A DNA stretch of 64,000 nucleotides from JBFXAF01 sp050184585 (GCA_050184585.1 JBFXAF010000004.1:124001-188000), one strand, 5' to 3'; positions 45,014 through 54,012 are shown, counted from the stretch's first letter. Made by a program: numbers and translations. The notes: generated from the sequence alone by a model not told the origin.

Positions 45014-45313
45014 TCAGCCCTGGGGAACCACGAACTCGGCCCTCTGGGGCCGGCCGCCGTCCTTGGCGGGCACGAGCACGACGATGACGCAGACGTTCTG
45101 CCCGCCCCGCTTCGACAATGTCGCCTTGGCGAGCTGGCCGCCGTTCTGGCTGGCGATCTGCTGCCCGACCGCGTAGCAGTCGCCCGACGCCAGGACGATC
45201 GTCTCCGGGGCCGACGGCTGCATCGCCGGGGTCGCAATCGCCTGCGAGGCCGCCAGGAGCAGGGCTCCGGCCGTGGCCGACAGTGTGCGGATATGGATGC
45301 GATCCGTGTTCAT
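45014..45313 (-). CDS. Small periplasmic protein upstream of feuP, candidate FeuN
   Basis: A 99-residue protein with signal peptide (LSATAGALLLAASQAIATPA). The mature part is VLASGDCYAVGQQIASQNGG, then QLAKATLSKRGGQNVCVIVV, with two cysteines and a PepSY-like strand-helix pattern. In Sinorhizobium a small periplasmic protein, FeuN, restrains the FeuQ kinase and is encoded beside feuPQ. Position, size and export signal here agree, but I cannot confirm orthology from sequence alone. A TGAA-type direct repeat lies 25 bp upstream of its start. Confidence 0.6.
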   Translation of the reverse strand: MNTDRIHIRTLSATAGALLLAASQAIATPAMQPSAPETIVLASGDCYAVGQQIASQNGGQLAKATLSKRGGQNVCVIVVLVPAKDGGRPQRAEFVVPQG

Positions 45314-45337
45314 GTCGCTGTTCTAACGAAAGGCAAC

Positions 45338-45353
45338 TGAATGCGGAATGAAC
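45338..45353 (-). promoter_or_regulatory. TGAA direct repeat upstream of the feu genes
   Basis: On the plus strand TGAATGCGGAATGAAC repeats TGAA with an 11-bp period (45338 and 45349). It matches the site at 11680-11695 at 13 of 16 positions. A FeuP-type regulator would bind such tandem half-sites, so autoregulation is possible. The element is close (25 bp) to the start codon. Confidence 0.35.
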
Positions 45354-45400
45354 AATAACGGGCAATATTGCGGCCGGAAACTCCCCCTCCGCACCCTGCC

Positions 45401-45610
45401 CTACCCGATCCGGTTCCGCGCTGCGATGCGCCCGAGGATGGCGACGAGCGCGCCAACGGCGGCGCCGATCCCGAGTACCGTCTCGGTGAGGTCCGTCGCA
45501 TCGGCATCGGAAAGCGGCACGCCGAGCACGCCCGCGACGGCGCAGGCGATGGTCACGAGCGAGGCCCAGATGGTCCGTGAGGCGTACCACGGTTTCGGTT
45601 CGTCGGTCAT
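45401..45610 (-). CDS. Holin-like small membrane protein at the end of the GTA cluster
   Basis: A 69-residue protein with two hydrophobic helices (TIWASLVTIACAVAGVLGV; TVLGIGAAVGALVAILGRIA) and the WYASRTIW start common in phage small membrane proteins. It follows gp15 by 24 bp on the same strand, so it is probably the last gene of the GTA operon. A holin role is inferred only from size and position. Confidence 0.6.
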   Translation of the reverse strand: MTDEPKPWYASRTIWASLVTIACAVAGVLGVPLSDADATDLTETVLGIGAAVGALVAILGRIAARNRIG

Positions 45611-45634
45611 GCGATTCTCCTTTCGTGGATTTGC

Positions 45635-48600
45635 TCAATCGATGGTCGTGCGCAGCCGTGCGGCGATCCCCGCCCCGGCGGCCGTGCTGATCTGCCTCAC
45701 CGTGATGTCCGCTTCCGCCGGGAGGTCGGGAAAGTCGCTGGCGATCGCGGCCGCCGCGTAAGTCCAGGACGACGCCCCGACCTCTTCGGCGCGCACCGCG
45801 GCTTCGCCGACCGGCGCGATCTCGACGCGATAGGATTCGGCCGCCTCGCCAAGCGGAATCTCGACCGCGTCCCAGCTGTCGGCGTCGATGCGTCCACGCC
45901 TGATCCAGGTCACGTCCAGATCGCCCAAGACGCTCTGGCGCGCCTTCAGGTGCGCAGGCGCGAGCGGCAGCCGGGCGCGCATCCCGCCCGGGCCGGCATG
46001 TTCGGCGAAGAGGTTTGGCGCGATCGAGTGCCCGGTCGGCCCGACGCGCCAGTTGAGTGCCAGCCCCACCTCGGACGCGGCAAGGCCGGCAGGCGGGACC
46101 GCGTGATCGAGGAGTACGAAGGGCGCGCCTGCGTCGGCCCCGGCCGCCATCGCGTCGGTCGTCCCCATCTGGCCGCGCAGGAGGCTGGACAGCAGCCACG
46201 TCGACGGAGCGATTTCCTCCGCGACCTCGAACTGGACGATCTCCCAGGCGCCCATCGTCGACAGGATCGCCGCCGCGTTGGCGCCGTTGAACAGGAGGTC
46301 GCGCGCCGCGGACGACAGTTCGCCGTCGGCGAGCGCGACCTCGATCGACCGGCCATGCTGGAACCGTCCCTCACGCCCGGGCGCCAGGGCTGCCGAGAGG
46401 AAACCGGTCGTGGCGCGTTGGCCGATCAGGGCTCGGGGCTCGAAGCCGCTCGTCGCGGGTGACGCCCAGACACGCTGCGGCCGCCAGGGATCGGCGCGGG
46501 CGGCGACCCGGAACTGGTCCTGTGGCAGGCCGCCCGACGGACCGAGCGGCAGGTCGAGGAAATGGCAGGCGGGCTTGCCGGCCGCCAGCGGGCCCTCGCC
46601 CGGCGGCTCCGGCAGCATGCCATCCGCGGCCGCGGGCGCGACGCGCGCCAGACGACGCGCCGAGACGGTGCGAAGGATGCCCTCGTCGACGGCCAGCACC
46701 CTGTACTGCGCGGCGTCGCCCGGCAACCGGATGGTCGCACCCGGAGCAGCCGACACGATCGCAGGCGGCAACGCGAATGTGAGTTCGTCGCGTTCGGTCC
46801 AGCGGCGCAGCAGCCAGTCGCGGACCAGCGCATCCGCCTCCGCCGGTTCGATCACCGCCGGCAGCGAAAGCACGTCCTCGCCAGTGTCGTCCGCGCCGGG
46901 CCGGGCCGCGCGCGCGGTCCCCGCTTGGTAGACCCGGAAGGGATCGCGGAACGCGAACGTGGCGAAGGACGGCAGCCCATGGTCAGGGGCCCGGACCCTT
47001 TCGACGACGGGACCGTCGTCCGGCACGGCGAGGTCGTCGAGTTCGACCGGTTGCCCCGCCGGCACGTATGGGCTGCGGAAGACGAGCGTGCCGGCGGCGT
47101 CGTGCGCATCGATCCCGAATGCGTCGGCCAGCGGTTCCATGGCGGCGCGCGCCGTGGTCGGATCAGACACGACATAGCCCTGCACCACGCCGTCGACTCC
47201 CCTTGTGTCGGCGGCCGGCAGCCCGTGATCGGCGAGGATCGCGTCGAGCAGCGCGGCGCAGGACACCGCTCCAGCCCTTCCGTTCAGCCAGTGGCCGCGG
47301 CGCCAGTTGCTCCCGTCGCTCCACACATCGGACGACAGGGGAAATGCCGGGAACGGCCGCGCATCCCACGACCAGACGTAGATGCGCCGCGGGTCGACCA
47401 TGCGCCCGCCATAGATCGGGGAGACGGGATTGGCCCCGCCATCGAAGCCGGGCATGGCCGGATCCCAGTGCCGCTGGTGCGCTCGCACCGTGCTGAGAAG
47501 CGCCAGGTCGGAACGGCCGCCGCTGGAGAAATGCGGTGCGGCGTTCTCCGACGACTTGGGATCGGCAAAGACGTTGGGTTGGTTCGGTCCCTTGTCGACG
47601 GCCGGAGAACCGAGTTCGGTGAACCAGATCGGCTTCGATCTGGCGACCCAGGCGGTCGGCGTCGAGGCCTGCACGCCGCCCGGCCGGTCGAAATGCTGGT
47701 TCGCCCACCAGCCCCCGAGGTCCTTGTAGCGGAACACCCAGGGCTTTTCGTAGGCGCCGTCCGTGATCGGCGCGCGCTCCCTCGCGACCCTCGCGGCGGC
47801 ATCGGCGTAGTGCCAGTCGAAGCCCTCGCCCGCGTCGATCGAGGCGAGCAGCCGGTCCGGATCGTATGGAAAGGTGAACCCGTCCGGATTTCCGTCGCGA
47901 TAGTCGGCGTCCTGCCAGTCCGCGATCGGCATGTAGTTGTCGATGCCGACCGCGTCGATGTCGTCATGCGCCCAGAGCGGGTCGAGATGGAAGAAGACGT
48001 CGCCGCTTCCGTCGGCTGGCTGGTGGCCGAAATACTCCGACCAGTCGGCCGCGTAGGTGATCTTGGTCGAGGGTCCAAGGACGGCGCGCACCTGTGTGGC
48101 CAGCGCGCACAGTTGTTCGACGAAAGGGAAGGCGTCGTCGGCATCGCGCAGCGTGGTGAGCCCGCGCAGCTCCGAGCCAATCACGAAGGCGTCGACGCCG
48201 CCGGCCGCCACGGCGAGGTGGGCGAAGTGGAGGATGAACCGGCGATAGCCCCAATCCTCCGGGTCGCCCGAAAAGCCGGGCACGCCGAGCATGGTGGGGA
48301 AATCCGTCGATTCCGCCGCGCCGCAGAAGGCATCGATCTGCGTGCGCGCGGCTTCCGTCTTGTCGGCGCTGCCCGGCTGGCCGGGTCCCGGATGGCAGCT
48401 TATGCGGCCGCGCCAGGGATAGGCGCTCTGCCGCTCGCCGCCATACGGATCGGGAAGGTCGTTGTCGGCCGGGACATCCATCATCACGAAGGGGCACAGC
48501 GTGACGCCGAGGCCGCGCGCCTTCAGCTCGGCGATCGCCTCGACGACGGAATGGTCCGCGGGGCTGCCGCCATAGGCGGGGTTGCCGCCGTGCCTCGACA

Positions 48601-49531
48601 CCTCGGAGGCGAAGATGCGCATCAGGCCGCTAGCGAACCATGGCTCGACGAGGCCGAGTATGCCGCTGTCGGTCACCATGGGCCGGATGCGGCATTGGCC
48701 GGCGCGCAGGTCGTCGCCAAACCATGTGGCCACCAGTGCGACATTCTCCAGGTTCGGGAATGTCGCCTGCATTTCGTCTAGCGAAGCGTGCAGATCCGTC
48801 TCGGCGTGCAGCACATGCCGGTTCGCGGCACGTTCGGTGCCGGGCGCCACCACGCGGTTGATGACGCGCGGATAGAGCCCGTACTCGGTCGATCCCGGAA
48901 TGAGCGACACCGCGCGGACGCCCTTGGCGACGGGGGCGACGGCGCGGATCACCTCGAACTCGAACTGCGGCAGGCGGTTGCCGTAGTCGGCGAGCGGCAG
49001 GCGGTCTACGACCACATAGGCCGTGTCGCGGTAGGCAGGCGTGTTGCCGCTGCCCTGCTTGGCGGCGACCAGCGGGTCGGGCGGTTGCGAGCCGCCGCCC
49101 TGGTAGACTCTCAGGTCGACCAGCGTGCGGTCGATCTCGCGGCCATCGGCCCACACCCGGCGGACGCCCGCGATCTCGCCCTCGCAGAGCGCGAAGGCGG
49201 CATTGCCGAAATAGGCATGCTCCGTGACCCGCGGCCCGCCCTTGGCGCCCTGGCGGCTGGTCGTGGACACCTCCTCGAAGCGGGTCGCCCAGATCAGCGT
49301 TCCGCCCGTCCTGACGGTCCCGTAGACGCGCGGCAGCGATGCTCCCTCCTCGGCCCCGAAGAGGCGGAACCCGGAAAGCCTGGGCCCCTCGATGCGACGC
49401 GATCCGTTGATCAGCGCGCGGTCGAGCGCGTAGCCGGCCAGCGCACCGACGGCCGTTCCGACGGCGCTGCCGACGGGACCGAGGAAACCGCCGAGGAAAG
49501 CTCCGGCGGTCTGCAGAAGGATCGTCGCCAT
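45635..49531 (-). CDS. GTA gp15: TIM-barrel-like host-contact/baseplate protein
   Basis: A 1298-residue protein, the largest GTA component. Start ATG 49531 (MATILLQTAGAFLGGFLGPV). The N-terminal part is a tail-hub-like domain; about 420-720 is a glycoside-hydrolase-like TIM barrel (CPFVMMDVPADNDLPDPYGG; KITYAADWSEYFGHQPADGS; NYMPIADWQDADYR); a phage-tail module and a rift-related domain follow. In RcGTA this protein forms the megatron/baseplate that contacts the host cell. The frame is intact. It lies 9 bp after gp14. Confidence 0.9.
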   Translation of the reverse strand: MATILLQTAGAFLGGFLGPVGSAVGTAVGALAGYALDRALINGSRRIEGPRLSGFRLFGAEEGASLPRVYGTVRTGGTLIWATRFEEVSTTSRQGAKGGPRVTEHAYFGNAAFALCEGEIAGVRRVWADGREIDRTLVDLRVYQGGGSQPPDPLVAAKQGSGNTPAYRDTAYVVVDRLPLADYGNRLPQFEFEVIRAVAPVAKGVRAVSLIPGSTEYGLYPRVINRVVAPGTERAANRHVLHAETDLHASLDEMQATFPNLENVALVATWFGDDLRAGQCRIRPMVTDSGILGLVEPWFASGLMRIFASEVSRHGGNPAYGGSPADHSVVEAIAELKARGLGVTLCPFVMMDVPADNDLPDPYGGERQSAYPWRGRISCHPGPGQPGSADKTEAARTQIDAFCGAAESTDFPTMLGVPGFSGDPEDWGYRRFILHFAHLAVAAGGVDAFVIGSELRGLTTLRDADDAFPFVEQLCALATQVRAVLGPSTKITYAADWSEYFGHQPADGSGDVFFHLDPLWAHDDIDAVGIDNYMPIADWQDADYRDGNPDGFTFPYDPDRLLASIDAGEGFDWHYADAAARVARERAPITDGAYEKPWVFRYKDLGGWWANQHFDRPGGVQASTPTAWVARSKPIWFTELGSPAVDKGPNQPNVFADPKSSENAAPHFSSGGRSDLALLSTVRAHQRHWDPAMPGFDGGANPVSPIYGGRMVDPRRIYVWSWDARPFPAFPLSSDVWSDGSNWRRGHWLNGRAGAVSCAALLDAILADHGLPAADTRGVDGVVQGYVVSDPTTARAAMEPLADAFGIDAHDAAGTLVFRSPYVPAGQPVELDDLAVPDDGPVVERVRAPDHGLPSFATFAFRDPFRVYQAGTARAARPGADDTGEDVLSLPAVIEPAEADALVRDWLLRRWTERDELTFALPPAIVSAAPGATIRLPGDAAQYRVLAVDEGILRTVSARRLARVAPAAADGMLPEPPGEGPLAAGKPACHFLDLPLGPSGGLPQDQFRVAARADPWRPQRVWASPATSGFEPRALIGQRATTGFLSAALAPGREGRFQHGRSIEVALADGELSSAARDLLFNGANAAAILSTMGAWEIVQFEVAEEIAPSTWLLSSLLRGQMGTTDAMAAGADAGAPFVLLDHAVPPAGLAASEVGLALNWRVGPTGHSIAPNLFAEHAGPGGMRARLPLAPAHLKARQSVLGDLDVTWIRRGRIDADSWDAVEIPLGEAAESYRVEIAPVGEAAVRAEEVGASSWTYAAAAIASDFPDLPAEADITVRQISTAAGAGIAARLRTTID

Positions 49532-49539
49532 GGGTCTGG

Positions 49540-49980
49540 TCAGGCCTCGGAGGAATCTGGAAAGGAGAACACGCCGGCGATCCTCCTCCGCCACTGCGGA
49601 ACGAGGATCGTCTCCACCACCGCTGATCGTTCATAGGCGTGGACGAAGCGGTTGGGCGCAGACAGGATCGCGCAGTGCTTGGCCGCGAGATCGGCGCGCC
49701 AGCGGAACAGCAGCACGTCGCCCGGAAGGATGCGGTCTTCGGGCGGCCGGACGAGGCATCGTTCCGCCGCCCGCATCAGCCGGTCCCCGCCTTCGGCTTC
49801 CGCCCAGTCCGGCGCGTAGGGCGGCGGCGGCTCGGGTTCGACCCCGACGATGGCGCGGTACACGCCGCGCACGAGCCCGAGGCAGTCGCATCCGACGCCC
49901 TTGCGGCTGGCCTGATGCCGGTATGGTGTGCCGATCCACGAGCGCGCTTCGGCGACGATCCTGTCGCGCAGCGCGGTCAC
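49540..49980 (-). CDS. GTA gp14: NlpC/P60 family cell-wall peptidase
   Basis: A 146-residue peptidase. GVGCDCLGLVRGVYRA contains the catalytic cysteine (C33, in the D-C-x-G-L pattern), and AKHCAIL supplies the histidine (H102). In GTA particles the tail-tip peptidase helps to open peptidoglycan when DNA is delivered. The start overlaps the gp13 stop by 4 bases. Confidence 0.9.
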   Translation of the reverse strand: MTALRDRIVAEARSWIGTPYRHQASRKGVGCDCLGLVRGVYRAIVGVEPEPPPPYAPDWAEAEGGDRLMRAAERCLVRPPEDRILPGDVLLFRWRADLAAKHCAILSAPNRFVHAYERSAVVETILVPQWRRRIAGVFSFPDSSEA

Positions 49981-50867
49981 GGCACGATCGGGCGGCCGTC
50001 GAAGACCTGCCCCTCCGTCACGTATCCATAGGCGGCATCGTTACCGGGCAGGTGCGGAAATCCTCTGAAGTTCAATGGGTTGTCGAACTTCGCCTTGCAT
50101 GTCGCGAAGCTCTTGTCGCAGCCGGCGGTCACCGTGAACTCGTCGCCGGCCTCCGCTTCATGTCCCGCATCCGGCCAAAGCGTCAGCCACGTCTCGGTCC
50201 CCTGACGGCGATGCTCGGTGACGCGTGCGATGCGCCCCAGGTTCTGGCCCGACGTCCAGGACAGCACGCCGCCGCTGAACCAGCCTGCTCCGAAGCCGCC
50301 GAGCCCCGAGACCGAAAGCACGGAATCTGCCGGCATGCCGCTCACCGCACCTGTGCCGCGAAAGGTCGAGGCCGCGAGGTTCACCCCGCAGCGGCCGTCG
50401 CCGACCTCCGCGTCGCAGGTGCGGCGGATGTATCGGCCGCGGGGGCGGTCGAGCGCGTGCGTCAGGCTCTCCAGTTCGGCGACGAACTGGCCGTCACGGC
50501 GCGTGATCTTGCCGATCGTCGCCTTGCGGATCAACGCGCGCTGCGTGGGATCGCGCCAGTTGACCAGGAATGTCTCGACCGTCGCGCCATCCAGCAGCCC
50601 GGCTTCGATGTCGTCCTCGACCAGGTCGACCGAAGCCAGCGCCCCCTCGATGTCGACGGTTTCAACCGCCAGCCCCAGGGCCGAGCGCGCCTCGCTGCCG
50701 GTGAAGCCCGTGCGCGGGCGGAAATCGCTGCCGGCGAAGCCGATCGTCCGGTCGTGGTCGGTGAAGCCGGCGGCGGAGCCGTCCCTTCCTACCAGGCGCC
50801 AGCAGTGACACAGCGTGGTGATCGGCTCGGCGAGGTGTTCGAGCAGCTCGGGCGGATAGGCGGTCAT
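49977..50867 (-). CDS. GTA gp13: DUF2163 baseplate/tail protein
   Basis: A 296-residue protein of the DUF2163 family with its C-terminal phage BR0599-like region (CDKSFATCKAKFDNPLNFRG then FPHLPGNDA), cysteine-rich as in RcGTA gp13, whose distal tail protein binds an Fe-S cluster. Other marks: HCWRLVGRDGSAAGFTDHDR and GFTGSEARSALGLAVETVDI. ATG 50867 overlaps the gp12 stop by 4 bases. Confidence 0.88.
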   Translation of the reverse strand: MTAYPPELLEHLAEPITTLCHCWRLVGRDGSAAGFTDHDRTIGFAGSDFRPRTGFTGSEARSALGLAVETVDIEGALASVDLVEDDIEAGLLDGATVETFLVNWRDPTQRALIRKATIGKITRRDGQFVAELESLTHALDRPRGRYIRRTCDAEVGDGRCGVNLAASTFRGTGAVSGMPADSVLSVSGLGGFGAGWFSGGVLSWTSGQNLGRIARVTEHRRQGTETWLTLWPDAGHEAEAGDEFTVTAGCDKSFATCKAKFDNPLNFRGFPHLPGNDAAYGYVTEGQVFDGRPIVP

Positions 50868-51514
50868 CCGGCGACCTCGACGAGCGGAATCGACGGGATC
50901 TGACCCGCCTTGAACGAAGAAAGGCTGATCGATAGGTGGTCGGTGTCGAAGCGAACTGGCACGTCGAACTCGAAGCCGGCGGTGACTGCATCGTCCTCGG
51001 CTGGCTGCTGACCCACCGCGAAGACGATTTCGCCCGTCCCGGCGTCGACCGTGAACTGGGCCGGGGACGATTTCTCCTCTCCGGCGACGGCCACCATCAC
51101 GCTCTCCATCACCGGCCGCGTGATCGGCCGGCGGTACGCGTCGTCGCCGGACCCGTAGACTTTCGCGAGTTGGAACCGCGCCGTCGCGCCGTCGCCGACG
51201 CCGAGGAACTGGTCGAGTGCCGTGGGCGTTGCGGCGAGCACGCACGACTTCATGTCGAACGGATCGCGAAATCGAAAGGCGTGCAGCGAGCCGCGGCGGG
51301 CCTCGAAGAAGGCCAGCACGTCCTCGATGTCCGCGATCGAGCGGACGCCGGTGCCGGCGTCGTATCGACGCCGCGAATGCGCGAAGCGGGCGTTCCGCCG
51401 CTCGGAGCCCGATAGCATCTGGACGATCTCGTTGCGACGCTCCGGCCCTCCGGTCGCCCCGAAGGAGACCGCCGTGGGAAAGCGCACGTCGTGGAAGCTG
51501 GACAGTTCTGTCAT
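50864..51514 (-). CDS. GTA gp12: DUF2460 distal tail protein
   Basis: A 216-residue protein of the DUF2460 (TIGR02217) family: FHDVRFPTAVSFGATGGPER, RRRYDAGTGVRSIADIEDVL, FFEARRGSLHAFRFRDPFDM. In GTA particles it forms the distal end of the tail tube. It is followed by gp13 with a 4-base overlap and preceded by gp11 with a 7-bp gap. Confidence 0.9.
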   Translation of the reverse strand: MTELSSFHDVRFPTAVSFGATGGPERRNEIVQMLSGSERRNARFAHSRRRYDAGTGVRSIADIEDVLAFFEARRGSLHAFRFRDPFDMKSCVLAATPTALDQFLGVGDGATARFQLAKVYGSGDDAYRRPITRPVMESVMVAVAGEEKSSPAQFTVDAGTGEIVFAVGQQPAEDDAVTAGFEFDVPVRFDTDHLSISLSSFKAGQIPSIPLVEVAG

Positions 51515-51521
51515 GGTATCC

Positions 51522-52112
51522 TCACAGCCTGCGCCCGCCGCGCATCACGGCTCGCGCGAGCATCCCGGTGACCTGCGCCTCCGACTTGCGGAATGACGCT
51601 GCGTCTGTCGTCGTCACGTTGAAGACCACGTTCACCCCGCCGCCAGAGCCGGCCGCCGCCACGCCGAGCGCGCCGTCTGGACCGCGGCGCAAAGGCAGGA
51701 TCGCCTCGGCGCCGGCCTCCCCCATCAGGCCGAGGCTGCGGCCCATCGGAAACAGCGTCGGCCCGGATACCACTCCGCCACCTGCGAATGGCGTGACACG
51801 GCCCGGAACGCCTCCCTGGGCGAACGGGATCATGCCGACGACGCTCTTCAGAAGTCCGGGCAGGACCGGCCCGGCGAGGCCGGCCAGCGGCTTTAGGCCG
51901 TGGTCGAGCGCCATGCCGGCCAGGTTCAGGCCGATGCTGCGCAACACGTCCTCGAACTGTCGCCCCCCCATGGCCGCGCTGCGGAATGCACCCAGCATCT
52001 GCGTGCCGAAACGCGAGGCCAGCTTTTCAAGATTGGAAAGCTCACGCAGGAACGGCTCCATGTCGGCGCGAACTTCGACCGTCGTGGTCTCGACCAAATC
52101 ATTTCTCCTCAT
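51522..52112 (-). CDS. GTA gp11: short tail tape-measure protein
   Basis: A 196-residue protein with an alpha-helical start (MEPFLRELSNLEKLASRFGT), a glycine-rich hydrophobic stretch (LAGLAGPVLPGLLKSVVGMI) and a repeat-like AQGGVPGRVTPFAGGGVVSG. It fits the short tape measure of RcGTA-type tails. ATG 52112 overlaps the gene before it by 14 bases. Confidence 0.85.
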   Translation of the reverse strand: MRRNDLVETTTVEVRADMEPFLRELSNLEKLASRFGTQMLGAFRSAAMGGRQFEDVLRSIGLNLAGMALDHGLKPLAGLAGPVLPGLLKSVVGMIPFAQGGVPGRVTPFAGGGVVSGPTLFPMGRSLGLMGEAGAEAILPLRRGPDGALGVAAAGSGGGVNVVFNVTTTDAASFRKSEAQVTGMLARAVMRGGRRL

Positions 52113-52323
52113 GTGTCTTGTCCGGGAAACGCCCCATCATCGCCGCCAGCGCGTCGCGACCGGGTGGGGCGATGGCGGCTGGGGCCAGCACGGACAAGGC
52201 GGCTTCGATTTCCCGCGGCGTCATCGTCCAGAACACGTTGGGCTGGATGCCGAGCAGGCCGAGACCTGCAGCCATCAACCCCCGCCACATCGCATCGCCC
52301 GACGATCGCGCCGCGGGTCTCAA
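52099..52323 (-). CDS. GTA phage tail assembly chaperone-like protein
   Basis: A 74-residue protein of the short tail-assembly chaperone type (TIGR02216-like): LMAAGLGLLGIQPNVFWTMT then PREIEAAL. ATG 52323 overlaps the gp10 stop (ATGA). The pattern of gp10 followed by this small protein and then the tape measure is as in other GTA and siphovirus tail modules. Confidence 0.8.
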   Translation of the reverse strand: MRPAARSSGDAMWRGLMAAGLGLLGIQPNVFWTMTPREIEAALSVLAPAAIAPPGRDALAAMMGRFPDKTHEEK

Positions 52324-52664
52324 GGGTTTGGCGGCGGTTCCTCGCCTTCGAGCCGGCCGAATGTCACGGCGAGGAGTTCGGCCACCAGATGCGCGAAGCC
52401 GGCCGCTCCGCCTTCGCAGCGCATCCGCATGACGTCATCGTCGCCGATCGGCTGTCCGCCGCCGCGCAACCCGGCGCCGATCACCCTCGCGATGTCGGTC
52501 GCCGACAGCTTGCCGGCCGCGAAGCGGCTGACCAGCGCGCCCAGGTCCTCGGCGGCGTAGCTTGCCTCGAGTTCCGCGAGCGCTCCGAGTGTCAGGCAAA
52601 GACGATATTCGGCGCCGTCGAGGATGGCGGCCAGCTCGCCGCGCTGCGGGTTCGCGCCCATCAT
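52320..52664 (-). CDS. GTA gp10 family protein
   Basis: A 114-residue protein of the gene transfer agent gp10 family: AILDGAEYRLCLTLGALAEL then EASYAAEDLGALVSRF and ATDIARVIGAGLRGGG. It probably acts in tail assembly with the next gene. ATG 52664 overlaps the gp9 stop by 4 bases. Confidence 0.85.
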   Translation of the reverse strand: MMGANPQRGELAAILDGAEYRLCLTLGALAELEASYAAEDLGALVSRFAAGKLSATDIARVIGAGLRGGGQPIGDDDVMRMRCEGGAAGFAHLVAELLAVTFGRLEGEEPPPNP

Positions 52665-53074
52665 GCCGCCTCGAAGCTGACGACGCCGGCCGATTCCAGC
52701 GCGATCTCGAACGCGACCTCGCCGTCATGGCTGCCCGAATATTCGAGCGAGGTGACCTGGAACGGCGCATCGATGACGCCGAAACCCGGCACGGCGACCT
52801 GCCAGTCGACGATCGACCCTGCGAAGAAGACCTGCCGGATGGCCGCGTCGGACTGGGCGTCCTTGAAGATGCCCGCACCGGACAGCGCCGCGCGCTGAAC
52901 CCCGGAGCCTGCCAGCAGTTCGCGCCAGCGACCGGCCGAGTCCGAATCCGTGATGTCGACCGTCTCGCTGTTGAAGGCGATGCGCCGCGAACGCAGCCCG
53001 GCGACGGTGACGAAGCTCTCTGCGTCGTCGGAATAGATCTTCAGTAGAAGGTCCTTGCCCTTCTGCGCGACCAT
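52661..53074 (-). CDS. GTA gp9: major tail tube protein (TP901-1 type)
   Basis: A 137-residue tail tube protein: MVAQKGKDLLLKIYSDDAES, RSRRIAFNSETVDITDSDSA, and DGEVAFEIALESAGVVSFEA, typical of TP901-1-like major tail proteins. Polymerised, it forms the tail tube around the tape measure. Confidence 0.9.
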   Translation of the reverse strand: MVAQKGKDLLLKIYSDDAESFVTVAGLRSRRIAFNSETVDITDSDSAGRWRELLAGSGVQRAALSGAGIFKDAQSDAAIRQVFFAGSIVDWQVAVPGFGVIDAPFQVTSLEYSGSHDGEVAFEIALESAGVVSFEAA

Positions 53075-53121
53075 GGCGGTCTCCCGGTTGCTGGTGTGAG
53101 TGGAAGGTGCGGCGAGCCTGC

Positions 53122-53529
53122 TCAGACCGACTCGGTCACGCCGCGGAAGCGGAGCATGCCTCGATAGATCGCGAGGTCGTCCTCGCGGCTGACCTCGGAG
53201 AATGCGAGGCGCATGTTGACCAGATGGTTGTCGTCGAGCGTCAGGGACACGTCGTCGAGCAGCTGGCGGCAGCGTTCCAGGATGTCCAGGGTCTCGCGCC
53301 TGCCGCGCTCCTTCGACCAGACATGCAGCGACAATATCTGCTCGGCGCCGGCCTCCGTACCGGTAGACCAGTCGTAGACGCTCGTACGGCCGAAGGTGAC
53401 GTAGGGAAACATCGCGTTGGGGGGCGCGTGATCGAAGATCTTGGGCCCCCCGAGCAGGGCGAGGAGTTCGGCGTCGGCCGCCAGCGCGGCGACGACGGCC
53501 TTCTGCAGGTCAGCGGCCGGCGCGGTCAT
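53122..53529 (-). CDS. GTA gp8: DUF3168 tail terminator
   Basis: A 135-residue DUF3168 protein (LQKAVVAALAADAELLALLG, HAPPNAMFPYVTFGRTSVYD, LSLHVWSKERGRRETLDILE). ATG 53529 has AGAGGT upstream; the longer frame to 53652 is not supported. It probably caps the tail tube at the head end. Confidence 0.88.
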   Translation of the reverse strand: MTAPAADLQKAVVAALAADAELLALLGGPKIFDHAPPNAMFPYVTFGRTSVYDWSTGTEAGAEQILSLHVWSKERGRRETLDILERCRQLLDDVSLTLDDNHLVNMRLAFSEVSREDDLAIYRGMLRFRGVTESV

Positions 53530-53674
53530 CGTCGGACCTCTTCGTTTCGCCGCCGCGCGGTAGGTCCGGCGCTTCGATGCGGTCGTCGCCTCCCCGTCCC
53601 CGCTCCACCTTGTCGGCCAGCCGGTGCGCCTCCATCCGCAATGCGCGCACAAGTCCGTCCAGTGTCAGCCGCAT
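53510..53674 (-). CDS. Small GTA-cluster protein of about 54 residues
   Basis: Start ATG 53674 (MRLTLDGLVRALRMEAHRLA), with GAGG 6 nt upstream; an adjacent in-frame ATG at 53680 is too near that site. The protein has one amphipathic helix and a charged tail rich in Asp, Arg and Gly. It overlaps the gp8 start by 20 bases and begins 8 bp after gp7. Similar tiny genes occur at this point in Rhizobiales GTA clusters, but I know no function. Confidence 0.55.
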   Translation of the reverse strand: MRLTLDGLVRALRMEAHRLADKVERGRGGDDRIEAPDLPRGGETKRSDDDRAGR

Positions 53675-53682
53675 CGTCATCC

Positions 53683-54012
53683 TCACAGCGTCGCCTCCCT
53701 CACCAGGCATTCGAGATGGCGGCCGCTCTCGTCCGGGTCGTGAACGGTGCTGACCGTCAGCAGACGTCCGCCGTCCCGGAAGCGCATGCCCGTCGAGACG
53801 TCGTCGCGACGCCTGATCGTCACCCGATGCGTCACGCTCAGGATCTCGCGATCGCCCCGAACGCCGGCCGCCGCCCTCAGCGGTTCAACCCGGGCGAAGA
53901 CCGTCGCGACGGCGGCCCAGATTTCCGTGAAGCCGCCGACATCGTCGGCGGTCCTCGTCGCGGTTTCCAGCACGAGCTCGCGGCTGAACTTGCCCGGATC
54001 GATGGCGCCCAT
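53683..54012 (-). CDS. GTA gp7: head-tail adaptor/head closure protein
   Basis: A 109-residue protein with the head-closure pattern FTEIWAAVATVFARVEPLRA, THRVTIRRRDDVSTGMRFRD and LLTVSTVHDPDESGRHLECL. It plugs the portal side of the neck. Its start and the gp6 stop overlap by one base (TGATG). Confidence 0.88.
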   Translation of the reverse strand: MGAIDPGKFSRELVLETATRTADDVGGFTEIWAAVATVFARVEPLRAAAGVRGDREILSVTHRVTIRRRDDVSTGMRFRDGGRLLTVSTVHDPDESGRHLECLVREATL

